Shown here one piece after another: positions 9,286 through 16,666 of a DNA stretch of 64,000 nucleotides (position 1 is the first letter of the stretch; every line of letters begins with the position of its first letter). The notes under the pieces were generated by a model. It worked only from the letters and a program-made list of their open reading frames with translations, searched no databases and was not told the DNA's origin. This stretch comes from Flavobacteriales bacterium UBA2104 (GTDB lineage Bacteria > Bacteroidota > Bacteroidia > Flavobacteriales_D > Crocinitomicaceae): the NCBI GenBank assembly GCA_002331485.1, contig DCYS01000036.1:83572-147571 (forward strand), given 5' to 3'. The position numbers were made by a program, and so were the translations under genes.

Positions 9286-9301
9286 CACTAATACAAGAAA
9301 A

Positions 9302-10165
9302 ATGCATAAAAAATGCTTGATATGTAGTTCGAGTCAAATTGTACCGCTTGAAGGGTATGAAGAGCACTATTTGGTAAAATGCAAAAATTGTAGTTTTGTT
9401 TTCGCTCAAAAAATCCCAACCGAACAAGAGCTTATCGAACATTATCAAGGATACGGTAGAAACGACTACTTGTCACCATTGACAATTAAAAGATACGAGG
9501 AGCTTCTTGATAGATTTGAATCGTTCAGAAAAACCAACAAGATTCTCGATGTCGGTGCAGGAATTGGATATTTTCTTGAAGTTGCTAAGAAAAAAGGTTG
9601 GGAGGTTTATGGAACTGAATATACTGACGAAGCAGTAAACATTTGTCGAGACAAAGGAATTCAGGTGGAACAGGGAAAGCTTGACCCGTCTAAATATGAT
9701 AAAGGTTCTTTTGATGTAATAACTTCATTTGAAGTTTTGGAACATATCAACAACCCAGTTGAAGAAATTAATAACTTCAAATCTTTACTTAGATCTGGTG
9801 GATTGGTTTACTTGACCACTCCTAATTTCAACTCCTTGCTAAGATATCGCTTAAAGAGCGACTACAATGTGATCGTTTATCCTGAACACCTCTCTTATTA
9901 CACCCCTAAAACTCTTAAAAAACTATTCTTAGATTGTGGGTTCGAAAAACAAAAGATCCAAGCGACAGGAATAAGTTTAACGAGACTAAGAAAAAGCCAA
10001 GGTAAGAGCGAGCAAAAGATTATTTCCGAAACTTCTGATGATGAAGTTCTAAGAAATAAAATCGAAAAGAAGAAGCATCTGCAGGTAGCCAAAAGTATTG
10101 TGAATGGAACGCTGACAACTCTTGGTGTTGGTGATAGTCTGAAGGGTTGGTTTATTAAAAAATAA
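9302..10165 (+). CDS. Zinc-ribbon SAM methyltransferase (Methyltransf_23 type)
   Basis: A 287-aa protein with an N-terminal treble-clef/zinc ribbon (C5, C8, C27, C30 in CLIC...CKNC) joined to a class I methyltransferase. Motif I is ILDVGAGIGYF at 81-91; FDVITSFEVLEHI and GGLVYLTTPN follow. This architecture is frequent in polysaccharide loci, where members methylate sugars or the end of a glycan chain. It is the last + strand gene of the cluster. The strand changes after it, so it marks the functional end of the locus. No + strand terminator is visible; the hairpin just behind it is oriented for the opposite gene. Confidence 0.83.
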   Translation: MHKKCLICSSSQIVPLEGYEEHYLVKCKNCSFVFAQKIPTEQELIEHYQGYGRNDYLSPLTIKRYEELLDRFESFRKTNKILDVGAGIGYFLEVAKKKGWEVYGTEYTDEAVNICRDKGIQVEQGKLDPSKYDKGSFDVITSFEVLEHINNPVEEINNFKSLLRSGGLVYLTTPNFNSLLRYRLKSDYNVIVYPEHLSYYTPKTLKKLFLDCGFEKQKIQATGISLTRLRKSQGKSEQKIISETSDDEVLRNKIEKKKHLQVAKSIVNGTLTTLGVGDSLKGWFIKK

Positions 10166-10190
10166 AAAAACCGACCCTCACGAGCCGGTT
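10160..10190 (-). terminator. Rho-independent terminator of the M43 protease gene
   Basis: Read on the - strand, a 9-bp stem (AACCGGCTC with GGGTCGGTT, including two G-U pairs) closes on a GTGA tetraloop. A run of seven T follows, then ATTTTTT. On the + strand the same stem would contain two A-C mismatches and lacks a T run. The element therefore belongs to the - strand gene ending at 10213. Confidence 0.85.
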
Positions 10191-10212
10191 CTAAACTCAA
10201 CAAATAAAAGCT

Positions 10213-11517
10213 TTATTGTTTAACAAATTTCTTCACTGAAGTGTGGCCACTATTTGATTTTATATGTACCAAATAAACTCCTGATTCCATCGCATTCACA
10301 TCCATTGTTAAAACTGAACTCTCAGGTTGGTGTGATTGAATTAATCTTCCATTCATTCCATAAATTTCAACTGAGCTGGCAATTCCGTTATCAAAACTTA
10401 CATTTAATTCGCTCGTAACAGGGTTTGGATAGATCGAACTAGCCAACTCTTCAATTTCCACAGACGCTGGATTATCATGCACTAAATCATAACGTTGATT
10501 TTCAAGTACTCCTCTCATCAAGTCGATCTGACCTTGAGTAAAGCTATTTTGACACTCCTCTGCTGAATAATCCATGTAGTTTTCGATCATATCTGGAAGA
10601 TCCACATTTTGAATATTGTCTGTACATGTATTCTTAGTGTCATCACAATCGAACTGAGATTGATCACTTGCGTTCGGCGTATCATCGATCCCATCTTGTT
10701 CAGTACATCCGCCATCTCCCCAAATGTGGCGAAGTCCTAGGTAATGACCAACTTCATGTGTACAAGTTCTACCTAGTACGTTGATCGGACCTTGTCCCAT
10801 ATCAAGGGAGTTTGAGTTATTCGCTCCAAATGCCTGATATTGAATCACTACTCCATCGCTAATATTTGGGATGCTTCCAGGAGGCCAATTAGGTAAACCT
10901 GCAGGTGGACTTGCATACCCTAATAATGCAGGAGTATTGAATATCTCCATATTACATACCCAAATATTCAAATATCTATCTTGATCCCATGGATCATGTC
11001 CTCCTTCAGCTGTTTGTTTAACTTGCTCCAACGTGCTGAAATCACCCTGAATCAATCCTAAATCTCCAAATGTTTCAGTAGTTGTTTCTGTTCTGGTAAT
11101 TCCAGTTGAAGGGTTTCCCTGAGGATCAATTTGCGCTAGCTGAAACTTAATATTTGGACTTCCTTTGACAATGTCAAAATCAGCACGCATGTTTACTGTA
11201 TCCGCATTTAAGCGCTGATAATCCTCATTCAACGTTTGTATCTGACGAAATATCACACTGTCGGGAAGGTTCTGGTCTTGAGTGTTATATACAACATGTA
11301 CAACTACAGGAATCGTATATAATTGGCTTTTGTTCGCCTTTGTATGATGATGTTGCTTTGCGATATTAAATTGCTGATCAACATGCGCTTTAAAACCAGG
11401 AGTTAAACTCTCTTGGTATTCAATGGCTTTATGAGACATACATCGCTCGACATTTGAAATATCTTGACCTATAGCAAATGTAGAGGCTATCAGAGGGATT
11501 AATAGAAGTTTTTTCAT
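10213..11517 (-). CDS. Secreted M43 (pappalysin-type) zinc metalloprotease with T9SS type A sorting domain
   Basis: A 434-aa exported protease. Residues 1-17 form a Sec signal peptide (MKKLLLIPLIASTFAIG). The metzincin zinc site is HEVGHYLGLRH, with ligands H254, H258 and H264. The Met-turn is M315 in ENYMDYSAE, both as in the pappalysin/cytophagalysin family M43. Several cysteines near the active site suggest disulfides. The last 80 residues have the T9SS type A pattern (SIYPNPVTSELNVSFDNG, a MNGRLI strand, GVYLVHIKS and a basic KKFVKQ end). The protein should cross the outer membrane by type IX secretion and be released or attached to A-LPS. It is a single-gene unit ended by the terminator at 10160. 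Confidence 0.92.
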   Translation of the reverse strand: MKKLLLIPLIASTFAIGQDISNVERCMSHKAIEYQESLTPGFKAHVDQQFNIAKQHHHTKANKSQLYTIPVVVHVVYNTQDQNLPDSVIFRQIQTLNEDYQRLNADTVNMRADFDIVKGSPNIKFQLAQIDPQGNPSTGITRTETTTETFGDLGLIQGDFSTLEQVKQTAEGGHDPWDQDRYLNIWVCNMEIFNTPALLGYASPPAGLPNWPPGSIPNISDGVVIQYQAFGANNSNSLDMGQGPINVLGRTCTHEVGHYLGLRHIWGDGGCTEQDGIDDTPNASDQSQFDCDDTKNTCTDNIQNVDLPDMIENYMDYSAEECQNSFTQGQIDLMRGVLENQRYDLVHDNPASVEIEELASSIYPNPVTSELNVSFDNGIASSVEIYGMNGRLIQSHQPESSVLTMDVNAMESGVYLVHIKSNSGHTSVKKFVKQ

Positions 11518-11606
11518 GGTTCAATAGTTTTCCACGAAGCTAAAGCAAAACCAGTACTCTGGGAATCTTAAATTGATTAACCGTAAGATAAATTTACAAA
11601 CGGAAA

Positions 11607-12290
11607 TTATCCATCATTCTTCGGGGTTGAAGAACGTTTCTTTCCAGGGAAATATACTTTTTGGCGTAATAGAACCATCACTACCCCTATGGAGATAGCA
11701 GCATCAGCAACATTCCATATAGCAGGAAACACCTGTGACCCTCCTAACCATGGAACCCACGATGGCCATGTGGCATCAAACTGAAACATGTCAACAACAT
11801 TTCCAAATAAGAAACCTCTGTGTCTAACTTCAACCTCTTCAGTATAACCATAATAAGAACATTCCATTACATTTCCAGAACCTTCTAATTGATTGAATGG
11901 AATACAAGGGTCAAACATGTCCTTGAAAGCAAAGTCATAGAACATGGAGTCTATCAGGTTCCCGGCAGCACCAGCTAATATCAAGCCTGTCACAACTAAA
12001 AATTCTACAGAAGCATTTTTCCGTATCTGTTTGACGATGTAGTAAGTAATTGCAAAAATAGCTATGATCCTAAAGATGGATAATAGAAGCTTTCCCCACA
12101 TTCCTCCGCCTAAAGTAGCACCGAAGGCCATCCCTTGATTTTCTACAAAGTTCAGCTTAAACCAGTCTCCGATCAGGTCTACACTAGGATCGTTATAATC
12201 AAAACTCGTTTTAACCCAAATCTTAACCGCCTGGTCAATAATGAGTACTAACAAGACAACACCAAATGTAATTAGGTATCGTTTTTTCAA
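11607..12290 (-). CDS. lspA: Lipoprotein signal peptidase II with an inserted loop
   Basis: The inner-membrane aspartic protease that cleaves prolipoproteins before the lipidated cysteine. Family motifs are IIDQ (D19), NFVENQGMAFG, GNLID (N111, D114) and NVADAAISIG (N193, D196). D114 and D196 are the expected catalytic pair. At 227 aa it is much longer than E. coli LspA (164). The extra length is mainly about 40 residues (roughly 118-160) between the GNLID motif and NVVDMF, where the standard enzyme has a short turn. The insert is polar and contains two cysteines. I believe long LspA proteins are common in this phylum, but the loop deserves a look. It lies 12 bp after the TraR/DksA gene, a pairing often seen in Bacteroidetes. 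Confidence 0.93.
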   Translation of the reverse strand: MKKRYLITFGVVLLVLIIDQAVKIWVKTSFDYNDPSVDLIGDWFKLNFVENQGMAFGATLGGGMWGKLLLSIFRIIAIFAITYYIVKQIRKNASVEFLVVTGLILAGAAGNLIDSMFYDFAFKDMFDPCIPFNQLEGSGNVMECSYYGYTEEVEVRHRGFLFGNVVDMFQFDATWPSWVPWLGGSQVFPAIWNVADAAISIGVVMVLLRQKVYFPGKKRSSTPKNDG

Positions 12291-12302
12291 GATGTGAATG
12301 GA

Positions 12303-12686
12303 TTAAGAATTTTGTTGATTCTTTGCCTCAATGCTCAACGTCGCATGAGGTACCAGCTTAAGTCTTTCTTTTTTGATCAATTTACCCGTAACTCGGCAAA
12401 TTCCATACGTTTTATTCTCAATACGAACAAGCGCATTATTTAAGTTCTGAATAAACTTTTCCTGACGAGCAGCTAACTGGGCCATTTCTTCTCTCGAAAG
12501 CGTCTCAGAACCATCTTCCATCATGTTAAAAGTTCTTCCTGTATCGTCTGTACCGTGATCGTCCTTATGAGATAAAGAGTTTTTCAAAAGATCAAGGTCT
12601 TCGTGAGCTTCTTTTAATTTGTGATTAATAATCTCTTTGAATTCCTCAAGCTCCTTATCACTATATCTTGTCTTTTCTTTTGCCAT
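12303..12686 (-). CDS. TraR/DksA family protein lacking a complete zinc finger
   Basis: A 127-aa protein of the DksA/TraR family, which binds the RNA polymerase secondary channel. An N-terminal coiled-coil region (KELEEFKEIINHKLKEAHED) is followed by a C-terminal part with YGICRVTGKLI and ERLKLVPHATLSIEA. In DksA the finger is C-x2-C...C-x2-C; here only one cysteine of the four remains, so it cannot bind zinc in the usual way. This degenerate form is what I recall from Bacteroidetes homologues. It shares an operon with lspA, and a perfect promoter lies upstream at 12725-12754. A role in stringent-type control of transcription is inferred from family only. Confidence 0.88.
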   Translation of the reverse strand: MAKEKTRYSDKELEEFKEIINHKLKEAHEDLDLLKNSLSHKDDHGTDDTGRTFNMMEDGSETLSREEMAQLAARQEKFIQNLNNALVRIENKTYGICRVTGKLIKKERLKLVPHATLSIEAKNQQNS

Positions 12687-12724
12687 GTTCTTTATAGTTT
12701 GTAGTTGTTAAAATTGAGAATGAA

Positions 12725-12754
12725 CAAATATAATCGAATTTCGTTTCTAGTCAA
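12725..12754 (-). promoter_or_regulatory. Bacteroidetes sigma-A promoter of the traR/dksA-lspA operon
   Basis: On the - strand TTG (12752-12754) is followed by exactly 19 bases and then TATATTTG (12725-12732). This matches the TTG-N19-TAnnTTTG consensus of Bacteroidetes at every fixed position. Transcription should begin about 5-7 bases further on, giving a leader of some 33 nt before the ATG at 12686. Confidence 0.8.
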
Positions 12755-12799
12755 TACCTTTTATAAATTACGAATAAAGTATTTTTACACCAAGAATTG

Positions 12800-13444
12800 A
12801 TGCAAAGCACAATGGATATAATTGAAGCCTTAGAATGGCGTTACGCTGTTAAGAAATTTGACCCAAACAAAAAGATCGACGAAGATCAACTCGATCGAAT
12901 ACTAAGAGGACTGCAGCTCACGCCTACATCAATGGGGTTACAATTAATGAAGTTTATGGTGATTACAGATCGCGAAACACGAAAGAACATCACACCTATC
13001 GCATTCAATCAAAAACAAGTGGAAGATTGTTCCCACCTCATCGTTCTTTGCAGAAAAAAAGAAGTCGCTGAGGAAGATGTTAGTAGCTTCGTAAAACATA
13101 CAGCCAAAACGAGAGAGATTTCAATTGAAAGTACAACAATGATCAATTATGAAAAAATGCTTTCCGGCAGCTTGAATCTATCTATTGAACAACAGCAAGC
13201 CTGGATGGAGAACCAAGTATATATTGCACTCGGAAACTTGCTTACTCTGTGTGCAGCCGAGGGAATAGACACTTGCCCAATGGAAGGTTTTGATCGAAAA
13301 AAACTAGATGATTATTTGAATCTGGAATCTGAAGGATATAACGCAGTAGTTATGTGTCCCATAGGCTTTAGATCCAAAGATGATAAATATAGCTCGGTTA
13401 AAAAGGTAAGAAGACCACTTGATTCATTGATCGAGAAAAAATAA
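12800..13444 (+). CDS. Nitroreductase family NAD(P)H-dependent oxidoreductase (NfsB-like)
   Basis: A flavin-dependent (FMN) reductase of about 214 aa, the usual size. It opens with IIEALEWRYAVKKFDPNKKI and has a TSMGLQ segment, an aromatic AWMENQVYIALGNLLTLCAAEG helix and a CPMEGFD segment, all as in the NfsB/DrgA group. The physiological electron acceptor is usually unknown for this family; quinones and nitroaromatics are reduced in vitro. I chose the ATG at 12800 rather than the TTG directly before it. The ATG at 12812, closer to the conserved region, is the main alternative. It is first of three closely spaced genes with yqhD (6-bp gap) and a GNAT-like gene. Confidence 0.88.
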   Translation: MQSTMDIIEALEWRYAVKKFDPNKKIDEDQLDRILRGLQLTPTSMGLQLMKFMVITDRETRKNITPIAFNQKQVEDCSHLIVLCRKKEVAEEDVSSFVKHTAKTREISIESTTMINYEKMLSGSLNLSIEQQQAWMENQVYIALGNLLTLCAAEGIDTCPMEGFDRKKLDDYLNLESEGYNAVVMCPIGFRSKDDKYSSVKKVRRPLDSLIEKK

Positions 13445-13450
13445 ACAGAC

Positions 13451-14611
13451 ATGGAAAATTTTGATTACTACAATCCTACCAAAGTAATTTTTGGAAAAGA
13501 AACGTACAACAAGCTTTCAGAAGAGATTAGCAAATATACGAACGGTCGTAAGATATTATTGACCTACGGTGGAGGAAGCATTAAGAAAAATGGCGTTTAC
13601 GAACGTGTGCTCCAAGGACTAGATGGTTATGAGATCATTGAATTTGGTGGTATTGAGCCAAATCCTGAATATGATACTCTGATGAAGGCGGTGTCACAGG
13701 TAAAAAGTGAAAATGTTGATTTCGTACTGGCTGTAGGTGGTGGATCTGTTATTGATGGAACAAAATTTATCGTAAGTGCCGCTAAGTATGAAGGTGATCC
13801 TTGGGATGTTTTGATCAAAAAAGATAATGCATCATTTACAGATGCTGTTCCCTTCGGAACGGTTCTAACGCTCCCGGCAACAGGTTCTGAAATGAATTCC
13901 GGTGCAGTTATCTCTAGAAGTGATCTAAAAGAAAAAAGAACAATGGGTGGACCACAAGGCTTTCCTAAATTTTCATTTTTAGATCCTACAGTGGTTTCTA
14001 CACTTCCAAAGCGACAAATAGCAAATGGTATAACTGATGCTTACATGCATACACTGGAGCAGTATCTTACTTATCCAACTGATAACCTTCTACAGGAAAG
14101 AATTGCCGAAGGAATATTGTCAACGTTGATTGAAATTGCTCCAAAAGTACTAGAGGATCCATCTGATTATAAAGCTGCAAGTAATCTGATGTGGTGTGCA
14201 ACAATGGCTTTGAACGGAACGCTTCGCGCCGGTGTAGCATACGATTGGTCAACACACATGATAGGTCATGAATTAACAGCTCTTCATGGAATTGATCATG
14301 CTCGAACACTCGCGATCATTGCACCAAACCTCTTCAAAGTTAAATTTGAAAATAAAAAGGACAAACTTATCCAATATGGGCAGCGGGTGTTTGGTTTAGA
14401 CGGTTCGTGCGGTGAAGAAGCAATTCTACGAACTAAAACTTTCTTTGAATCCATTGGAATTGAAACGTCAATATCACAATATACTTCAGAAACAGACAAC
14501 ACAGCGAATATCATAAAAAAGCGATTCGAAGAGCGCGGTTGGGATGGAATTGGTGAGCGCGGTGATCTAACTCCAGATCAAGCAAAAGAGATCGTTGAAA
14601 TGAGTATATAG
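13451..14611 (+). CDS. yqhD: Iron-containing alcohol dehydrogenase, YqhD/BdhA type
   Basis: A group III metal-dependent, NADPH-preferring aldehyde reductase of 386 aa. Metal ligands by motif are D196, H200 (ITDAYMH), H269 and H283. Their spacing is identical to that in E. coli YqhD (194, 198, 267, 281). The nucleotide site is AVGGGSVIDG at 94-103, and an early TYGGGSI segment is typical of the NADP-binding form. Such enzymes detoxify short-chain and lipid-peroxidation aldehydes. Sitting behind a nitroreductase in the same operon suggests a stress-related reductase unit, although no regulator is adjacent. Confidence 0.92.
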   Translation: MENFDYYNPTKVIFGKETYNKLSEEISKYTNGRKILLTYGGGSIKKNGVYERVLQGLDGYEIIEFGGIEPNPEYDTLMKAVSQVKSENVDFVLAVGGGSVIDGTKFIVSAAKYEGDPWDVLIKKDNASFTDAVPFGTVLTLPATGSEMNSGAVISRSDLKEKRTMGGPQGFPKFSFLDPTVVSTLPKRQIANGITDAYMHTLEQYLTYPTDNLLQERIAEGILSTLIEIAPKVLEDPSDYKAASNLMWCATMALNGTLRAGVAYDWSTHMIGHELTALHGIDHARTLAIIAPNLFKVKFENKKDKLIQYGQRVFGLDGSCGEEAILRTKTFFESIGIETSISQYTSETDNTANIIKKRFEERGWDGIGERGDLTPDQAKEIVEMSI

Positions 14612-14614
14612 AAT

Positions 14615-15634
14615 ATGTTTGGAATTCGGCCTCCATTTAATATCTCCTCGCACTATTCGCCAGAGATACTGGACTTACTTAATGATACTGTTCTGGGATC
14701 AAATGGAGCTCGTTATCGTCATCGAGGTATTGAAAGTCGGATTAAAAAGTTAGAAAACCCATTGTATCTAAATATTTCCCGAAACGATAAGGTACTGGGA
14801 AATGTTACTTTTTGTAGACGTCAGAATGATTGGTACGTAAGGTATTTCGCTTTTGACAAAACTTTTCAGTCAGCTTTATCAGCCAAAAAAAAGTCGACAT
14901 CCAACAAAGGTATTAAGGGTGAACTCAATAAATTCTTTAAAAATGCTTTAAATGACCAGGACGGTCCTTTCCGGTTCTACGCGTATATCGATCCAAAAAA
15001 TGTTCGGTCACTCATGATGAGTGAGCAATTTAACTTCAAGGCCCAGTCCACGATCGTAACACAAACATTTAGCAGGCTGAAACCCAAAAATAGTCGAGAC
15101 TTCAAATTGATCTCAGATAAAAAGAAGGTTTTAGAATTACTTGAAAAAAACTTCAAATCCCGATCCTTTTTTCATCCTTATCAAACCTTAAACTCAACGG
15201 ACTTTTGTGCCATTCAAAAAGAGAATGAAATTGTTGCTTTTGCCAAAACACACACAGCAGAATGGGAAATTGAGCAGTTGCCAGGTAAAGGAGGTAAGAC
15301 TCTCACGAAGTTAATCCCTTATGTTCCAATTATCGGATCAATGATAAAACCTAAATCTCATAAGTTCACTGTTATAGATTCAGTTTGGGTAAAAGAGGAA
15401 AACAAGAATTATTTTGAAGAATTATGTGGTGCAATTCTTTTCAAAAACCAACACAAAGTGATTCATTGGTGGGTAGATAATAAAGACCCTTTATGGGTGA
15501 AGCTAAGTGACAAAGTCAATTGGGGGCTTTTGCACAAAGTTAATGGTATACACGAAGTTCAACTTGTTGTACGTTCAAACGAACCAGTTGATAAGAATAA
15601 GGTCGCTTTTGTCTCTGGGTTTGACTTTATTTAG
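14615..15634 (+). CDS. Uncharacterised GNAT-like protein
   Basis: A 339-aa protein without a signal peptide. The pattern of an alternating beta sheet with YVRYFAFDK, FRFYAYIDPKN..SLMMSEQFNF and later FTVIDSVWVKEENKNYFEEL looks like an acyl-CoA N-acyltransferase (GNAT) fold. In particular PKN..S..M.....F.. resembles the acetyl-CoA-site helix followed by the last strand. I cannot name a function. It starts 3 bp after yqhD and so belongs to that operon. Its stop codon overlaps the stop of the convergent SPOR gene by 4 bp. Confidence 0.7.
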   Translation: MFGIRPPFNISSHYSPEILDLLNDTVLGSNGARYRHRGIESRIKKLENPLYLNISRNDKVLGNVTFCRRQNDWYVRYFAFDKTFQSALSAKKKSTSNKGIKGELNKFFKNALNDQDGPFRFYAYIDPKNVRSLMMSEQFNFKAQSTIVTQTFSRLKPKNSRDFKLISDKKKVLELLEKNFKSRSFFHPYQTLNSTDFCAIQKENEIVAFAKTHTAEWEIEQLPGKGGKTLTKLIPYVPIIGSMIKPKSHKFTVIDSVWVKEENKNYFEELCGAILFKNQHKVIHWWVDNKDPLWVKLSDKVNWGLLHKVNGIHEVQLVVRSNEPVDKNKVAFVSGFDFI

Positions 15635-16134
15635 TCTTTATCCTCTTTTATTTCAGGGAAATAGATTCGATCCTTGACGATTATAGCTTCCGGAAATTCT
15701 TCTAACAATGTCGCTCTAACCTTCTCAGCATCTAATCTCGTTCGATAATTACCCAAAAGAAGGTTGTAATTTGGAGCTTTGTATTCAATGTAAGTATCCG
15801 CATTTCCATCCAGTTGAAGCATCTTTGATCGAGCTTCATCAACAGCCTTTCTGTCTTGATCGAAAAATAATTGAACGCGGAATCCGTCCCTTTTCGGACC
15901 AATTGCCGGTGGAATCTTAGCACCCTTAAATTTTATTAGCTTCTCTATTCTAGGATCCTGAGAGATCTTAACCTCGCCTTTCTGATAGCTTACAGTATCC
16001 TTTTCTGTAATTGCAGATATGATTGTGTCTTTTGTTTCCTCTTCTTTGTTATGTCCTCGTTTCCACCATTCTCCAGATTGACCAAAACTTGAAAACGCAA
16101 ACAAAATGGTTATAAATACTAATAGCTTGTGCAT
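15631..16134 (-). CDS. Exported SPOR-domain protein
   Basis: A 167-aa protein with a Sec signal peptide (MHKLLVFITILFAFSSFGQS, cleavage around residue 19). A polar linker follows, then a C-terminal SPOR domain of about 75 aa beginning GFRVQLFFDQDRKAVDEA and containing YKAPNYNLLLGNYRTRLDAE and PEAIIVKDRI. SPOR domains bind denuded glycan strands of peptidoglycan, so a periplasmic cell-wall or division-site role is likely. There is no transmembrane anchor besides the signal peptide. It is a stand-alone - strand gene whose stop overlaps the convergent gene by 4 bp. Confidence 0.85.
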   Translation of the reverse strand: MHKLLVFITILFAFSSFGQSGEWWKRGHNKEEETKDTIISAITEKDTVSYQKGEVKISQDPRIEKLIKFKGAKIPPAIGPKRDGFRVQLFFDQDRKAVDEARSKMLQLDGNADTYIEYKAPNYNLLLGNYRTRLDAEKVRATLLEEFPEAIIVKDRIYFPEIKEDKD

Positions 16135-16269
16135 ATCTGCTCTTTTTTACAAAATTACGGAATTTATTGCTTCATAAATTCCAAGATTCATGCCACCTAG
16201 TACATATATAGTTTTAATGGATACCATAATTATTTTTTATTCAATGTTCAAAAACCTATATTTGGACTC

Positions 16270-16584
16270 GTGATTCGCACAAGGACATATAGTTTGATCT
16301 GCCTTTTAAGTATTTTGTTGTTCTTCAGCAACTCAATTTCTTATTTGGGAGATGTTCTATTCGATACCCTTACCGAGCAATCTATCGAGAAGTCTGATCT
16401 TTTAGAAAATGAAAGTGGAAATGAAGATACTGATTCCCTTGAAGAAGAGGAAGATCACGTACAATATGATGCTCATTGTAATCTAGCAAAAAAAGAAAAA
16501 AGACTTGTATTTTTCTATTCCTCTTTGCAATGGGAGAACCACTGCCCTAACAAACTTACTGAACCACCAGAAACAGCTGTTTAA
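16270..16584 (+). CDS. Small hypothetical membrane/exported protein upstream of the SulP transporter
   Basis: A 104-aa reading frame from a GTG at 16270. Residues 8-27 are a hydrophobic segment (LICLLSILLFFSNSISYLG) that could be a signal peptide or anchor. A strongly acidic stretch follows (ESGNEDTDSLEEEEDH), then a short C-terminal part with two cysteines and an HC motif. I do not recognise it. It is followed 82 bp later by the SulP-carbonic anhydrase gene on the same strand, and the acidic/His/Cys content could bind a metal, but that is speculation. Composition and placement favour a real gene over chance. Confidence 0.6.
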   Translation: MIRTRTYSLICLLSILLFFSNSISYLGDVLFDTLTEQSIEKSDLLENESGNEDTDSLEEEEDHVQYDAHCNLAKKEKRLVFFYSSLQWENHCPNKLTEPPETAV

Positions 16585-16666
16585 TCTTTTAAAGGACGTA
16601 AAAGACGTCTTTACTATTTTATCTTTTATTTCGAGCAATCAACAGCTCAAAACAGCTTTTATCTAT

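Noticed and set aside
16505..16666. N-terminal extension of the SulP-carbonic anhydrase protein
   Set aside because: The extension begins with TTG, overlaps the 3' end of the small upstream gene and matches nothing in SulP proteins, which begin near the ATG at 16667.
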